A stretch of 53,675 nucleotides of DNA from Bacteroidota bacterium (GTDB lineage: Bacteria; Bacteroidota; Bacteroidia; Flavobacteriales; Flavobacteriaceae): NCBI GenBank assembly GCA_029561105.1, contig JAKQJQ010000176.1, positions 1 to 53,675 on the forward strand, read 5' to 3'. A program made the translations under genes and the position numbers. Below the pieces are notes generated by a model. It saw nothing but the letters and a program-made list of their open reading frames with translations, ran no database searches and was not told where the DNA came from. This document shows positions 1-8,770 of this stretch, piece by piece; the stretch's first letter is position 1, and the number at the start of each line of letters is the position of its first letter.

Positions 1-3000
1 TCAACCATTGGCGCCGGATTGGCCGGAAATGATTTTGCAATCGATGACATCTCATTGGTATTGCCTCCTTGCCCGGCACCAGTAGGGCCCGCGCCATCTT
101 ACTTGTGTCAGGGAAGCACGGCATCAGCTTTAACCGCTACCGCATTGGCAGGATACACTTTACTGTGGTACGGAACTTCGGCCACCGGAGGCGTGGGTTC
201 GGCAACCGCCACAATCCCTTCTACGGCAACCAACGGACAAACCACCTATTATGTTAGCCAAACCGATGGCATTTGTGAAAGTCCCCGTACCGCAATCATT
301 GTAAATGTAAACTCGCTGACCGGTGCCTATACTCCATTTTTTTGCGATGCCAATCAGGCCACGCAACCCAATTCTGTTTATTTTGACTGGCAGAATCTTC
401 CAGGGCCACCCGTATATAATATTTCTTATTCTATTGATGGTGGGCCTTTGGTTTTCGTTAATACCAACATTTCGCATTATGAAGTTTTTGGAGTACTCCC
501 CGGATCCAGTGTGACCTTGACAATTATGTCGGCTGTGGGATATCCCTGTGTACCGCCTGTTTCAAAGACTTGTTGTTCGGTGTATACCAATCCTGTTTTT
601 GCATCGATACCCTCAACAATTTGTTCTAATGCGCCAGTGCCTATATTGCCCACTACATCTGATAATGGCGTAACTGGTACCTGGTCACCAGCCACGGTCA
701 GCAATACCACAAGTGCCACCTATACGTTTACGGCCACCTGTACTACCGCTCCGTTTACCAAAGGGATAACGGTCGTCAATGCGCCGGTTGCCGGAACCTT
801 ATCTGGAACTCAGACAGCCTGCGTAGGGTCGACAACAACATTTTTATCGACAACTCCGGGCGGAACATGGGTTTCATCCAATTTAGCGGTGGCTACCATC
901 AATCCGACCACTGGCCTCATCACCGGAATTTCTCCGGGAACGGCCATCATGACATATTCGGTTGCAGGAACGCCGCCTTGTTCTAACGCGACAGCCATCA
1001 GGAACGTAACGATTACAACAGGTCCCAACGCGGGAACGCTTAATGGTGGACAAGCAATCTGTATCGGACAAACCACCTCGTTTTCTTCAACCGTCGCCGG
1101 TGGGACTTGGAGCTCCTCTGCTCCCGGCACCGCTACAGTTAGCGCCTTAGGCGTTGTCACCGGTATCGCAGCAGGTACCGCGACAATCTCTTATACGGTT
1201 GCAGGAACGCCTCCTTGCTCGGATGCTGTCGTAACCCGTACTGTTACTGTTACGGCTCCTCCAAATCCGGGAACGTTGGGAGGAACCCAAAACGTATGTG
1301 TGGGACTTACTACCTTATTTTCGTCGACGATAGCCTCAGGAACTTGGAGTTCAAGTGCTCCGGGAATCGCAACCATAAACGCAGCTGGTCTGGTTACCGG
1401 CGTGGCGCCAGGAATAGCAACGATGACTTACACCGTAAATGGAACCGGAGGCTGTAGTAGTACTTCGGCTACACGTCAAGTCACGGTGACCGCGCCACCA
1501 ACAACAGGTACACTAAGCGGGACGCAAAACCTATGTGTAGGCAACACGGCAACCTACAACTCGACAGTTTCAGGAGGGAGTTGGAGTTCATCTGCTCCGG
1601 CTACTGCAACGGTAAATGCCGTTACTGGTGTTGTCACCGCAGTGGCAGCGGGTAGTGCCAATATCATTTATACCGTTGCCGGAACGGGCGGTTGTAATGC
1701 TGCAACGGCTTCGCGATCGGTTACCGTAACTGCTTTGCCTACAACTGGGACATTGTCTGGAACGCAAGCGATTTGTGTAGGACAGACTGCTACATTTGGA
1801 TCGACTGTTACCGGAGGTTCCTGGACTTCTTCTGCGACCGGTACAGCAACTATAAATCTTACGACAGGCCTTGTTACCGGAGTTGCCGCGGGTAACGCAA
1901 CAATGACCTACACCGTAAACGGAACGGGTGGCTGCGGAAACGTCACGGCCACACGTACGGTGACAGTAACAGCGCCACCAAATCCGGGGATTTTGTCGGG
2001 TACATCTGGCATTTGCGTAGGACTTGGTGCAACATTTTCTTCGTCGGTGCCAGGCGGGACATGGAGTTCTTCTGCTCCGGGCATCGCTACTGTGAATGCA
2101 ACAACGGGCATTGTGACTGGGGTTGCTCCTGGTAATGCTACTATAAGTTACACTGTAAACGGAACCGGAGGTTGTTCTCCGGTGGCGGCTACCCAATCTG
2201 TAACCGTAACCGCGGCACCGAATGCCGGCACCATCAGCGGGACAACAAATATTTGCATCGGCTCGAGCAATACGCTTGTCACTAACGGAACAGGCGGTAC
2301 CTGGACCTCTTCAAGCCCTGCGACAGTTACGGTTAACGCAACAACAGGGTTGATCACAGGGATTTCGGCAGGAAGCGCGACCATCACCTACAAGGTTGTA
2401 GGAACCGGAGGCTGTTCTGACGTGGTAGCAAATGCCGCTGTGACCGTCACCGCTCCGCCAAATGCAGGTACCTTATCAGGAAACCAAAACATTTGCGAGG
2501 CCACCAATACGTTCTTTACCACGACCGGAAGCGGTGGTACCTGGACTTCTTCGGCTCCAACCATCGCGAGTATCAATCCCGTCACCGGCGAGGTCACCGG
2601 ATTGGCCCCTGGTAACGCAATAATGACTTATAAGGTAATTGGTACAGGAGGTTGCGCCGACGCCGTCCAAACCCGAAACATCACGATTGTCGCAAGGCAG
2701 CAACCGTTGTTTACCCAAGTAGCTGCGATATGCGAAGGCGCTGCATTGGCTCCGTTACCCACCACTTCTACCAACGGTTTTTCGGGAACCTGGTCTCCGG
2801 CAACGATGAACAATAATCTCACGACCACTTATACGTTTACTCCAAATGCTACGTCTTGTTCTAATACGACCACGATGACCGTAACAGTCATTCCAAGGAT
2901 TACTCCAGTATTCGACCCTATTGCGGTACAATGCCTCAACGATCCGAATGTACCGGTATTGCCTTTGGTATCGCAGAACGGTGTATCTGGAACGTGGACT

Positions 3001-4221
3001 CCCGCAATTGTAGATTTGAGTGTAATTGGTACAAAGGTGTATACTTTTGTTCCGAATCCCACCGAATGTGTAACCGCTACTGTTGTTACCTTAACTATCA
3101 GTGTGGTAGCTATTACGACGCCCAACTTTCCGGCGATTGCGCCTTTCTGTAGTGGTAAGACGCCGGTTCCTACCTTAGACAGCATTTCGCCCAATGGGGT
3201 AGAAGGCACCTGGTCTCCGGCGGTTATCGACAATACCCAAAGCGGCACCTACGTATTTACTCCAAATACCGTAATCAATCAATGCGCCACACCGCAAACG
3301 CTAAATGTCACGGTTATCCAGAAAACCGTTCCCAATTTCCCGCAGATTGCACCGTTTTGTGTCAACACTACCGCACCGGTTTTTAACAATGTTTCGCCCA
3401 ATGGCGTACCAGGAACCTGGAATCCGGCCATAATTGACAATACCTTTGTGGGTACCCAATCGTACGAATTTACTCCAGATCCAGGGCAATGTGCCACCAA
3501 TCAAATCATGAACATCGTAACCACACCTGGTACAATCCCTAATTTTGAAGATGTTGTTTTGTGTAAAACGGCTACACCGCCAACCTTGCAAAACGTTTCC
3601 CCGAATGGCGTCAACGGAACTTGGGTTCCTGCAGCCATCGATATGACTTTGGTAGGAACCAATCCTTATGTGTTTACGCCTGACGTTGGAGAATGCGGCG
3701 TCCCGGCTACCATCAATGTAACTGTGAATGAATATACGCTCAATAGCGTCCAGGGACTCGTCAGCAATTATTTTGAAGACGATCAGGTTATTACCGTCAT
3801 AGCGTCAGGACAAGGAAACTATGCCTATCAACTCGATTATGGACCGCTGCAGGACAGTAATATTTTTTATGATGTCAGGGCTGGATTGCACACCATTACC
3901 GTTGTAGATAAGAATGGTTGTGGTCCGTCGCTATCTGACCCTAACATTTTGGTAATCAACTATCCCAAGTTCTTCACACCCAACAATGACGGCTATCACG
4001 ATACCTGGAATATTGTCGGGTTGAAAGACCAGCCAGATGCCGAGATTTTCATATTTGACCGTTACGGGAAACTCATCGTGCAAATCAATCCAACCAAGGA
4101 CGGTTGGGACGGAACCTACAACGGTCGGGATATGCCATCAACAGACTATTGGTTTACGGTGGATTATCATGAAAATGGCGTTCCGAAACAATTCAAAGCG
4201 CACTTCTCACTCAAACGATAA
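1..4221 (+). CDS. Giant T9SS type B surface protein with Ig-like repeats (5' partial)
   Basis: The reading frame is open from base 1, so the true start lies upstream; the TTG at 19 is only an internal leucine codon. The visible 1406 residues begin with the end of a MAM/lectin-like module (motif DFAIDDISL). They continue with an Ig-like module, eight about 80-residue Big_2-like repeats (from base 793), and a second family of about 75-residue repeats carrying the NGV-GTW-PA signature. The last about 85 residues (FFTPNNDGYHDTWNI, then FDRYGK, then GWDGTYNG) are a gliding-motility-associated C-terminal domain, the type B T9SS sorting signal. The protein is therefore expected to be exported through the outer membrane and displayed at the cell surface, probably as an adhesin. 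A terminator follows at once. The domain class is secure; the ligand is unknown. Confidence 0.93.
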   Translation, partial: STIGAGLAGNDFAIDDISLVLPPCPAPVGPAPSYLCQGSTASALTATALAGYTLLWYGTSATGGVGSATATIPSTATNGQTTYYVSQTDGICESPRTAIIVNVNSLTGAYTPFFCDANQATQPNSVYFDWQNLPGPPVYNISYSIDGGPLVFVNTNISHYEVFGVLPGSSVTLTIMSAVGYPCVPPVSKTCCSVYTNPVFASIPSTICSNAPVPILPTTSDNGVTGTWSPATVSNTTSATYTFTATCTTAPFTKGITVVNAPVAGTLSGTQTACVGSTTTFLSTTPGGTWVSSNLAVATINPTTGLITGISPGTAIMTYSVAGTPPCSNATAIRNVTITTGPNAGTLNGGQAICIGQTTSFSSTVAGGTWSSSAPGTATVSALGVVTGIAAGTATISYTVAGTPPCSDAVVTRTVTVTAPPNPGTLGGTQNVCVGLTTLFSSTIASGTWSSSAPGIATINAAGLVTGVAPGIATMTYTVNGTGGCSSTSATRQVTVTAPPTTGTLSGTQNLCVGNTATYNSTVSGGSWSSSAPATATVNAVTGVVTAVAAGSANIIYTVAGTGGCNAATASRSVTVTALPTTGTLSGTQAICVGQTATFGSTVTGGSWTSSATGTATINLTTGLVTGVAAGNATMTYTVNGTGGCGNVTATRTVTVTAPPNPGILSGTSGICVGLGATFSSSVPGGTWSSSAPGIATVNATTGIVTGVAPGNATISYTVNGTGGCSPVAATQSVTVTAAPNAGTISGTTNICIGSSNTLVTNGTGGTWTSSSPATVTVNATTGLITGISAGSATITYKVVGTGGCSDVVANAAVTVTAPPNAGTLSGNQNICEATNTFFTTTGSGGTWTSSAPTIASINPVTGEVTGLAPGNAIMTYKVIGTGGCADAVQTRNITIVARQQPLFTQVAAICEGAALAPLPTTSTNGFSGTWSPATMNNNLTTTYTFTPNATSCSNTTTMTVTVIPRITPVFDPIAVQCLNDPNVPVLPLVSQNGVSGTWTPAIVDLSVIGTKVYTFVPNPTECVTATVVTLTISVVAITTPNFPAIAPFCSGKTPVPTLDSISPNGVEGTWSPAVIDNTQSGTYVFTPNTVINQCATPQTLNVTVIQKTVPNFPQIAPFCVNTTAPVFNNVSPNGVPGTWNPAIIDNTFVGTQSYEFTPDPGQCATNQIMNIVTTPGTIPNFEDVVLCKTATPPTLQNVSPNGVNGTWVPAAIDMTLVGTNPYVFTPDVGECGVPATINVTVNEYTLNSVQGLVSNYFEDDQVITVIASGQGNYAYQLDYGPLQDSNIFYDVRAGLHTITVVDKNGCGPSLSDPNILVINYPKFFTPNNDGYHDTWNIVGLKDQPDAEIFIFDRYGKLIVQINPTKDGWDGTYNGRDMPSTDYWFTVDYHENGVPKQFKAHFSLKR
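793..2700 (+). repeat. Eight tandem Big_2-like Ig repeats (about 240 bp each)
   Basis: Eight units of about 80 residues each begin with G-[TI]-[LI]-x-G-x-x-x-x-C, contain G-G-[TS]-W-x-S-S, then a TGLITGI-type turn followed by T-Y-x-V, and end in a TVTAPP-like linker. Units differ at many positions, so this is an old protein repeat and not a recent DNA duplication. Confidence 0.85.
2701..3735 (+). repeat. Second Ig-like repeat family, five units
   Basis: Five units of about 70-78 residues share P-x-F-x-x-[IV]-x-x-x-C, then NGV-x-GTW-x-PA and Y-x-FTP-x-x-x-x-C. One further unit of this type lies ahead of the Big_2 array at about 590-790. The conserved cysteines suggest a disulfide in each module. 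Confidence 0.75.
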
Positions 4222-4223
4222 AT

Positions 4224-4252
4224 AAAAGGCTCCGCAAAGGGAGCCTTTTTTG
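4224..4252 (+). terminator. Rho-independent terminator of the surface protein gene
   Basis: A perfect ten-base stem (AAAAGGCTCC, 4224-4233; GGAGCCTTTT, 4240-4249) with a six-base loop runs into a T tract, three bases after the stop codon. Confidence 0.93.
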
Positions 4253-4270
4253 TTTTAAAAATTGGGATTG

Positions 4271-4471
4271 TCAATCTTTGCTGTTGAGGGCGTAGTACAT
4301 TTCGTTTGGGTCATAATCCAAATCGTAATCTTCTGTATCGTCCTCGTCGTAGCTCGCATTCATCCTTACGATATTATTAAGGTTGGCGCTGCCGAAATCT
4401 GAATCCTGTCGTGGTGTGTAAAAGTGCTTCATTGTGCGTGGTTTGTTAATTGGACTTTGGTTGAGTTGCAT
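4271..4471 (-). CDS. Small acidic hypothetical protein (66 aa)
   Basis: I do not recognise this family. The ATG at 4471 is preferred to an in-frame TTG two codons upstream; an ATG at 4432 (MKHFYTPRQ) is also possible. The N-terminal part is polar. The C-terminal 30 residues are very acidic (DEDDTEDYDLDYDPNEMYY), which resembles a DNA-mimic or disordered tail but proves nothing. It lies convergent to the surface protein gene, with that gene's terminator between them. Confidence 0.5.
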   Translation of the reverse strand: MQLNQSPINKPRTMKHFYTPRQDSDFGSANLNNIVRMNASYDEDDTEDYDLDYDPNEMYYALNSKD

Positions 4472-4691
4472 TTTCAAATTTCATTAAATCTACCTCGATA
4501 ACGCTTATACTTTAAAGGCTAAATTTTATGGAATTAATGGAATTATTAGATTAGGCATTCCTATTGATGCGGGATTCATCATAGGTAACTGAATCATGTT
4601 TAAGAAAATCATCTGTATCCTCAAAATCCTAGGCATCTTTCGTGTCATCGTTGAATCTTGATTGAATCTCGGATTGTCGACGGTTCAATCG

Positions 4692-4808
4692 TTAAAATCG
4701 TCCGAGTAGCCAATAAATAAGAATAAATACGATAATCATCCCGAAGCAGCCTCCACCTAGTTTTTTAGCTCCGTAACCCGCAATAAGTGTTTTAAAAAAT
4801 CCGTTCAT
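4692..4808 (-). CDS. 38-residue single-span membrane protein
   Basis: An ATG at 4808 opens a 38-codon frame ending in TAA. The product starts MNGFFKTLIAGYGAKKLGG, followed by a hydrophobic helix (MIIVFILIYWLL) and a GRF end. A positively charged, Gly-rich N-terminus followed by one transmembrane segment is typical of small membrane proteins. It lies 17 bases downstream of the next small gene (4826-5068) on the same strand, so the two may be cotranscribed. No function can be assigned. Confidence 0.6.
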   Translation of the reverse strand: MNGFFKTLIAGYGAKKLGGGCFGMIIVFILIYWLLGRF

Positions 4809-4825
4809 AAAGTTGTTTTTTAGGG

Positions 4826-5068
4826 TTAGTCTTTGTTTTCGTCGCGATTTACATTTTCATTGTTGTCGGAGAAATCCAAATCGTCGGCTACTGGCTTTCC
4901 CTCTTCAAAATTGGCATCATTGGTCAATGATTCTTCGTAATCTTTATACTCGTGATTGCGCGTATCGTTTCTATTGTGATCTTTATTGCGCTGGTTGGAG
5001 TGTTGGTAGTTTTTCTGTCCGTCATGCCTTTGTTGGCCGCCAGAATTTTGGTTTGGTAATGTTCCCAT
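4826..5068 (-). CDS. Hydrophilic, probably disordered small protein (80 aa)
   Basis: The start is set at the ATG at 5068 (MGTLPNQNSGGQQ) and not at an in-frame upstream codon, because the extra 13 residues resemble untranslated leader. The product is dominated by N, Q, H, R and D, with an acidic C-terminal half (KPVADDLDFSDNNENVN). It has no hydrophobic segment or recognisable domain. It is probably cotranscribed with the 38-residue membrane protein downstream. Confidence 0.55.
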   Translation of the reverse strand: MGTLPNQNSGGQQRHDGQKNYQHSNQRNKDHNRNDTRNHEYKDYEESLTNDANFEEGKPVADDLDFSDNNENVNRDENKD

Positions 5069-5164
5069 AGATGATTGTTTTAAAATAGTTTTATAAAAGT
5101 AAAACATGCAACTGGCGGGTGTGTTATGAAGTTTGACTGAAACTTTGTATAATTCCGCTACCGG

Positions 5165-6052
5165 TTAAGCGCTCATCCGACGCTCACTAAAGTTTAAATT
5201 CCTGTGCGTATTTTCAATAGCTCTGGCGTTCTTATAGTCGATCCAATCCTTGCCTTTGTATTTGCGCATGAAGTTATCAAAATGCCGCATGATCAAGATA
5301 TTGTAGACCGCATTGGCGATGTTGCTTATTTTTCTCGGAAACGCCCGTAAACTCATAGAAAAACCCGGCGTAAGATACTTCATGTAATGCCAGTATCCTT
5401 CGGGCATATAAAGCATTTCACCATGCTTGAGTTGTGTAACCAGGCCATTTGCTTTTTCGAGCGCGGGCCATTGTTCAAAATCGGGATTGTCCAAATCCAT
5501 CGCTTCATGGGCAATCAGTGCATGCGGAATTTTATACAAATAAGGGGTTTGGTCGGGCGCAAACAAAATGCATTGCTTGACACCCTGAAAATGAAAATGG
5601 AGTATGTTCGAGTAGTCGATGTCGTAATGCATGAATACCCGCGAATTGGTTCCGCCAAAGAACAGCATGGGCAGCTGTCTAATAAGCTTCAATCCCACGT
5701 CGGGCCACTTGAAGTCGTCGCGCAATTTGGGTACCCGTTTCATCAGGTTGTACAAAAAAATACGGTAATTGGTGGGTTTGGATTGCAACAACTCGATATA
5801 GTCGGCCATTTTCATCTGCGCGTGCGCCTGGTTGAACCCATCGTTATGCGACACCGGCCGATCGTCATACAACGGCACCGTCTTTTCACCGGCAACCGTC
5901 TTCATGTATTGAAAATTCCACTTTTCAAAAGCCGGCCAATCAGCCGTGAGCCGCTCAATAACCAGAGGCTTTTGCTTTCTAACGTAGTTGTTGTAAAAAT
6001 CTTCCTTTGAGATTGTGGCAACGCGCTCAATCGGGGTTAGAGATAAAGACAT
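5165..6052 (-). CDS. Cupin-like (JmjC/Cupin_8 type) oxygenase-family protein
   Basis: This 295-residue protein belongs to the cupin_8/JmjC-like 2-oxoglutarate and iron(II) family. It starts with the usual KPLVIERLTADWPAFEKW region, carries an HYDID motif that fits the HxD iron ligands, and later GYWHYM, which supplies the distal histidine. Family members hydroxylate proteins or small molecules; the substrate here is unknown. The ATG at 6052 (MSLSLTPIERV) is favoured over an ATG 33 bases upstream because homology-like sequence begins there. It is transcribed leftward and separated by about 190 bases from the aromatic operon. Confidence 0.8.
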   Translation of the reverse strand: MSLSLTPIERVATISKEDFYNNYVRKQKPLVIERLTADWPAFEKWNFQYMKTVAGEKTVPLYDDRPVSHNDGFNQAHAQMKMADYIELLQSKPTNYRIFLYNLMKRVPKLRDDFKWPDVGLKLIRQLPMLFFGGTNSRVFMHYDIDYSNILHFHFQGVKQCILFAPDQTPYLYKIPHALIAHEAMDLDNPDFEQWPALEKANGLVTQLKHGEMLYMPEGYWHYMKYLTPGFSMSLRAFPRKISNIANAVYNILIMRHFDNFMRKYKGKDWIDYKNARAIENTHRNLNFSERRMSA

Positions 6053-6246
6053 ACGCAATTGATTAGATGGTTTCTCAGATAGCAAAGACTAAGTATCAGG
6101 TAATATTTGGTCAGTTCCATAATTTGTAATGTTTCAACATCGCACTACAAATTTCTTTAAAACAACTTTCAAAAGTTTTATGTATAATCTTTAGATTCTT
6201 ACAATATTCTCGCCCATTTGACGGACATTTTTAAAAAGGATTGTGG

Positions 6247-6996
6247 TCAGTATTTTCCGCTCAATAAACTACCGCCAATGGCAGATTTTGCTTCAATACC
6301 CAGTTTTTTCATCATCTCATAAGTGGTGCACACCGCCGCCGAAGTCACGGGAATCCCGATTTCCTTCTCGATCAAATCAATCGCTTCCAGCGAAGGCATC
6401 TGCACGCAGGCTGATGCCACCAACACATCCACGCCCGTCAAATCAAGTCGTTTGTATATTTCAAGCAAGTTCATTGGGTCTTGTGCCGCCACCTCAAGAT
6501 TGTCTGGAATCTCAAGGGCAATCGAATCCACGACTTCAAATCCCTGATGCTCGATATAATCTACCACCAAATCCGTAAGCGGGCGCATGTACGGCGTAAT
6601 GATCGAAACCTTTTTCGCGCCCAATACCTTAAGCCCATTAATGAGCGCACCGGCGCTCGTGACAATCGGGGTAGGGAAGTCGTTGACCACCGTTTCCTGG
6701 TGCAGGTTCACCTCCGAGACGCAATGATAGCCGCGTCCCATGCTCATAATGGCCACCAGACAGGCGTAACCCATCACGTCTACGTGCGCATCCGATAATT
6801 CCTGTGCGCATTTAAGACTCATCGCATCCATGGCTTCAAGCTCCTCTTTGGTGACTTTTTTCATGCGCATCCTGCTCGAGTGAAATGTAAAACGCTCGGG
6901 TAAAATCGTCTCGCGCGATCTGAAAATCGCCGGGATTTCGGTCTCCATTGTTACGTTAGATGAGGGGACGATTTGTCCAATTCTGTATTTTTTCAT
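6247..6996 (-). CDS. Maleate cis-trans isomerase-like Asp/Glu racemase family protein
   Basis: A protein of 249 residues in the family of maleate isomerase and arylmalonate decarboxylase. It has the N-terminal PSSN motif and the two expected catalytic cysteines, one in YACLVAIMSMG (about residue 79) and one in ASACVQMPS (about 197). Maleate isomerase turns maleate into fumarate. It is the last gene of the leftward aromatic operon, three bases or so after 7003-7647, so a role in finishing ring-cleavage products is likely. The ATG at 6996 is used; the codon before it is GTG. A different substrate within the superfamily cannot be excluded. Confidence 0.8.
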   Translation of the reverse strand: MKKYRIGQIVPSSNVTMETEIPAIFRSRETILPERFTFHSSRMRMKKVTKEELEAMDAMSLKCAQELSDAHVDVMGYACLVAIMSMGRGYHCVSEVNLHQETVVNDFPTPIVTSAGALINGLKVLGAKKVSIITPYMRPLTDLVVDYIEHQGFEVVDSIALEIPDNLEVAAQDPMNLLEIYKRLDLTGVDVLVASACVQMPSLEAIDLIEKEIGIPVTSAAVCTTYEMMKKLGIEAKSAIGGSLLSGKY

Positions 6997-7002
6997 CACA
7001 AA

Positions 7003-7647
7003 TTAATTAGTAGGTTTCCAGACGGCAGCGTCAGATTCTTTCGTGCCATCCCATTTTATTGTATTTAGAACAAACTTCGTCTCAGACAATTGTTTTTTCT
7101 CGGCCATTTGTAGCATTGCGGTTTGCGTATCCGTGAAAATCGCACCAAGGTTTATTTTCCAGCCATTTTCGTCATTGAATTGTATAAAGAACGGTTGCGG
7201 TTTACTCATGACAAACAGTTGTGCGGTTGCGGTATTGCCATTTATCTTAATATTGCCGATGGTATTGTGGACAAATTGCTTTTTGCCCGTGATCCCTATC
7301 TGCGAAAGATACACGAAAAGTGCTCGGGCATCGAGCGTTGCGATTTGCCCACGTGGTATCCGCTGTCGCACAACAAGCACAGAAAACTTATCCGCAACGG
7401 GCAGACTTTGAACTTGTGTGGAGTCGGCAAACCGGATCCATCCGAGCAAATTATGATAATAATCGCTTGTGCCTTTGTCAAGCCATTGCGCTGCCGCTTC
7501 CCATTTTTCATCGGTTAATGCCTGGCGGTATTTCTCAAACGAGAGATTGATGGCTTTTTTTGGATCGTCTAAAGGCAACAGCTTCTTTTGCGATCGACCC
7601 AGAAACGGCATCACTATCGCGAGAAGCAAAATTACAACTCCTTTCAT
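7003..7647 (-). CDS. Secreted protein of unknown function in the aromatic operon
   Basis: This 214-residue product has a clear Sec signal peptide (MKGVVILLLAIVMPFLGRSQ), so the mature part of about 194 residues should be periplasmic. The mature region looks like a mixed alpha/beta fold with an N-terminal helical part (INLSFEKYRQALTDEKWEAAAQW) and later beta strands. I do not recognise the family. It overlaps the upstream hydrolase gene by four bases and nearly abuts the isomerase gene, so it is translated as part of this operon. Confidence 0.75.
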   Translation of the reverse strand: MKGVVILLLAIVMPFLGRSQKKLLPLDDPKKAINLSFEKYRQALTDEKWEAAAQWLDKGTSDYYHNLLGWIRFADSTQVQSLPVADKFSVLVVRQRIPRGQIATLDARALFVYLSQIGITGKKQFVHNTIGNIKINGNTATAQLFVMSKPQPFFIQFNDENGWKINLGAIFTDTQTAMLQMAEKKQLSETKFVLNTIKWDGTKESDAAVWKPTN

Positions 7648-8558
7648 GGCGTGATTTCTTTGACCGTATTGACCAAGGTCCCGATTCCCTCAACTGTAGC
7701 TTCAACCACATCACCATCCCACATCCATTCCTGCGGATTGCGTCCGGCACCAACACCGGCAGGCGTTCCCGTGGCGATAATGTCTCCGGGTTCCAGGGTA
7801 AACACTGTGCTCAAATCTTCGATAAGTTCATTGACATTGAACAGCATGAAGCTGGTATTGGAGTTCTGTTTCTCAACGCCGTTGACCTTGAGCGACAGGT
7901 TTACGTTGTGCGGGTCGCCAAATTCATCTGCCGTAATCAATAACGGTCCCATTGGCGCAAAGGTATCCTGGCCTTTAGAGACGATCCATTGCCCGGCACG
8001 TCGGCAATCACGCGCCGAAATGTCATTGATGATGGTGTAACCAAAAACGTAATCCAGTGCTTCTTCTTTCTTGACGTATTTTCCTTTTTTGCCAATTACC
8101 ACTGCTAGTTCTACTTCCCAATCCAATTGCTGGGTGAGTTTGGTATTGTGCAAAATGTACGTGTTGGTTGCCGTAACGGTTGTTGGCGGTTTCGAGAAAA
8201 TCACGGGTTGTTGCGGCAACTCCTTAGAAGTATCCAAAGTACGTGCGCTTTCGGCGACATGCTCTGTATAGTTAAGCCCAATCCCAATAATATTCTTGCG
8301 CGGTTTTGGGATCGGAGCGAGGATCGTGATTTCATCCATCGCAAAAGAAATCCCTTTGAGGTCGCCCGGATCTACTTTTTGCAACAGCGCTTCAATTTCG
8401 CCAATGATTTCGTGACCGCGATCGATAAGCCCCAACATCGAATCAGGCAGCGAAAATTGCATCACGTCGCCAAAATTAGCGATATCGACGACGGTGTTTT
8501 GATGGATCAATCCGAGGCGTGCTCCCGAATTTTGGGTTTGGTAGGTGAGTAGTTTCAT
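7644..8558 (-). CDS. FAH-family hydrolase (fumarylpyruvate/maleylpyruvate hydrolase-like)
   Basis: The 304-residue product belongs to the fumarylacetoacetate hydrolase family, with the N-terminal small domain and the C-terminal FAH core. Family motifs include GIGLNYTEHVAES, the metal-binding DWEVELAVVIGK region (two acidic ligands), GYTIINDISARD and the C-terminal LEPGDIIATGTPAGVG. Such enzymes split acylpyruvates. Next to a gentisate-type dioxygenase the likely substrate is fumarylpyruvate or maleylpyruvate, giving pyruvate plus a C4 diacid. No maleylpyruvate isomerase gene is present in the window, which makes direct maleylpyruvate (or amide) hydrolysis possible. Confidence 0.88.
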   Translation of the reverse strand: MKLLTYQTQNSGARLGLIHQNTVVDIANFGDVMQFSLPDSMLGLIDRGHEIIGEIEALLQKVDPGDLKGISFAMDEITILAPIPKPRKNIIGIGLNYTEHVAESARTLDTSKELPQQPVIFSKPPTTVTATNTYILHNTKLTQQLDWEVELAVVIGKKGKYVKKEEALDYVFGYTIINDISARDCRRAGQWIVSKGQDTFAPMGPLLITADEFGDPHNVNLSLKVNGVEKQNSNTSFMLFNVNELIEDLSTVFTLEPGDIIATGTPAGVGAGRNPQEWMWDGDVVEATVEGIGTLVNTVKEITP

Positions 8559-8652
8559 TATTTATTTCAAAGTTTTTGGTTCGTTAATCGATGTTCAACA
8601 TTTTTAAAATTTGAAGTTCGAATAATGAACAACGAACAACGAATGTTAAAGT

Positions 8653-8770
8653 GAGGCAGAAACCCTAGCCCTGATAGCAGTGGAAATCCTTTTTTGTTGG
8701 AATAGATTCCTCGACTGCTCTCGGACTGACAAAACAAAAAAGATTGCAACGGATAGCAGGTTCCCGGCTT
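8653..8770. repeat. Composite intergenic repeat inside the aromatic operon
   Basis: The stretch contains two near-copies of GATAGCAG (8672-8680 and 8752-8759) and a perfect inverted repeat, CTTTTTTGTT (8689-8698) with AACAAAAAAG (8733-8742). The central arm, read on the minus strand, has CCGAGAGCAGTCGAGGAATC, which resembles the TCATTCCGAGCGnAGnCGAGGAATC repeat found between genes in many bacteria. The outer part resembles a dispersed intergenic element I recall from Flavobacterium genomes. It ends at the stop codon of the dioxygenase gene. Confidence 0.55.

Noticed and set aside
1588..2196. Long antisense open frame rich in Arg, Ser and Cys opposite the Ig-like repeats
   Set aside because: It is a composition shadow of the Thr/Gly/Ala-rich repeats, without start context or domain. 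Several similar antisense frames exist along this gene.
793..2700. Regular repeats of about 240 bp that could be taken for a satellite or CRISPR-like array
   Set aside because: The period equals a protein module, the units are diverged at the DNA level and lie in one continuous frame.
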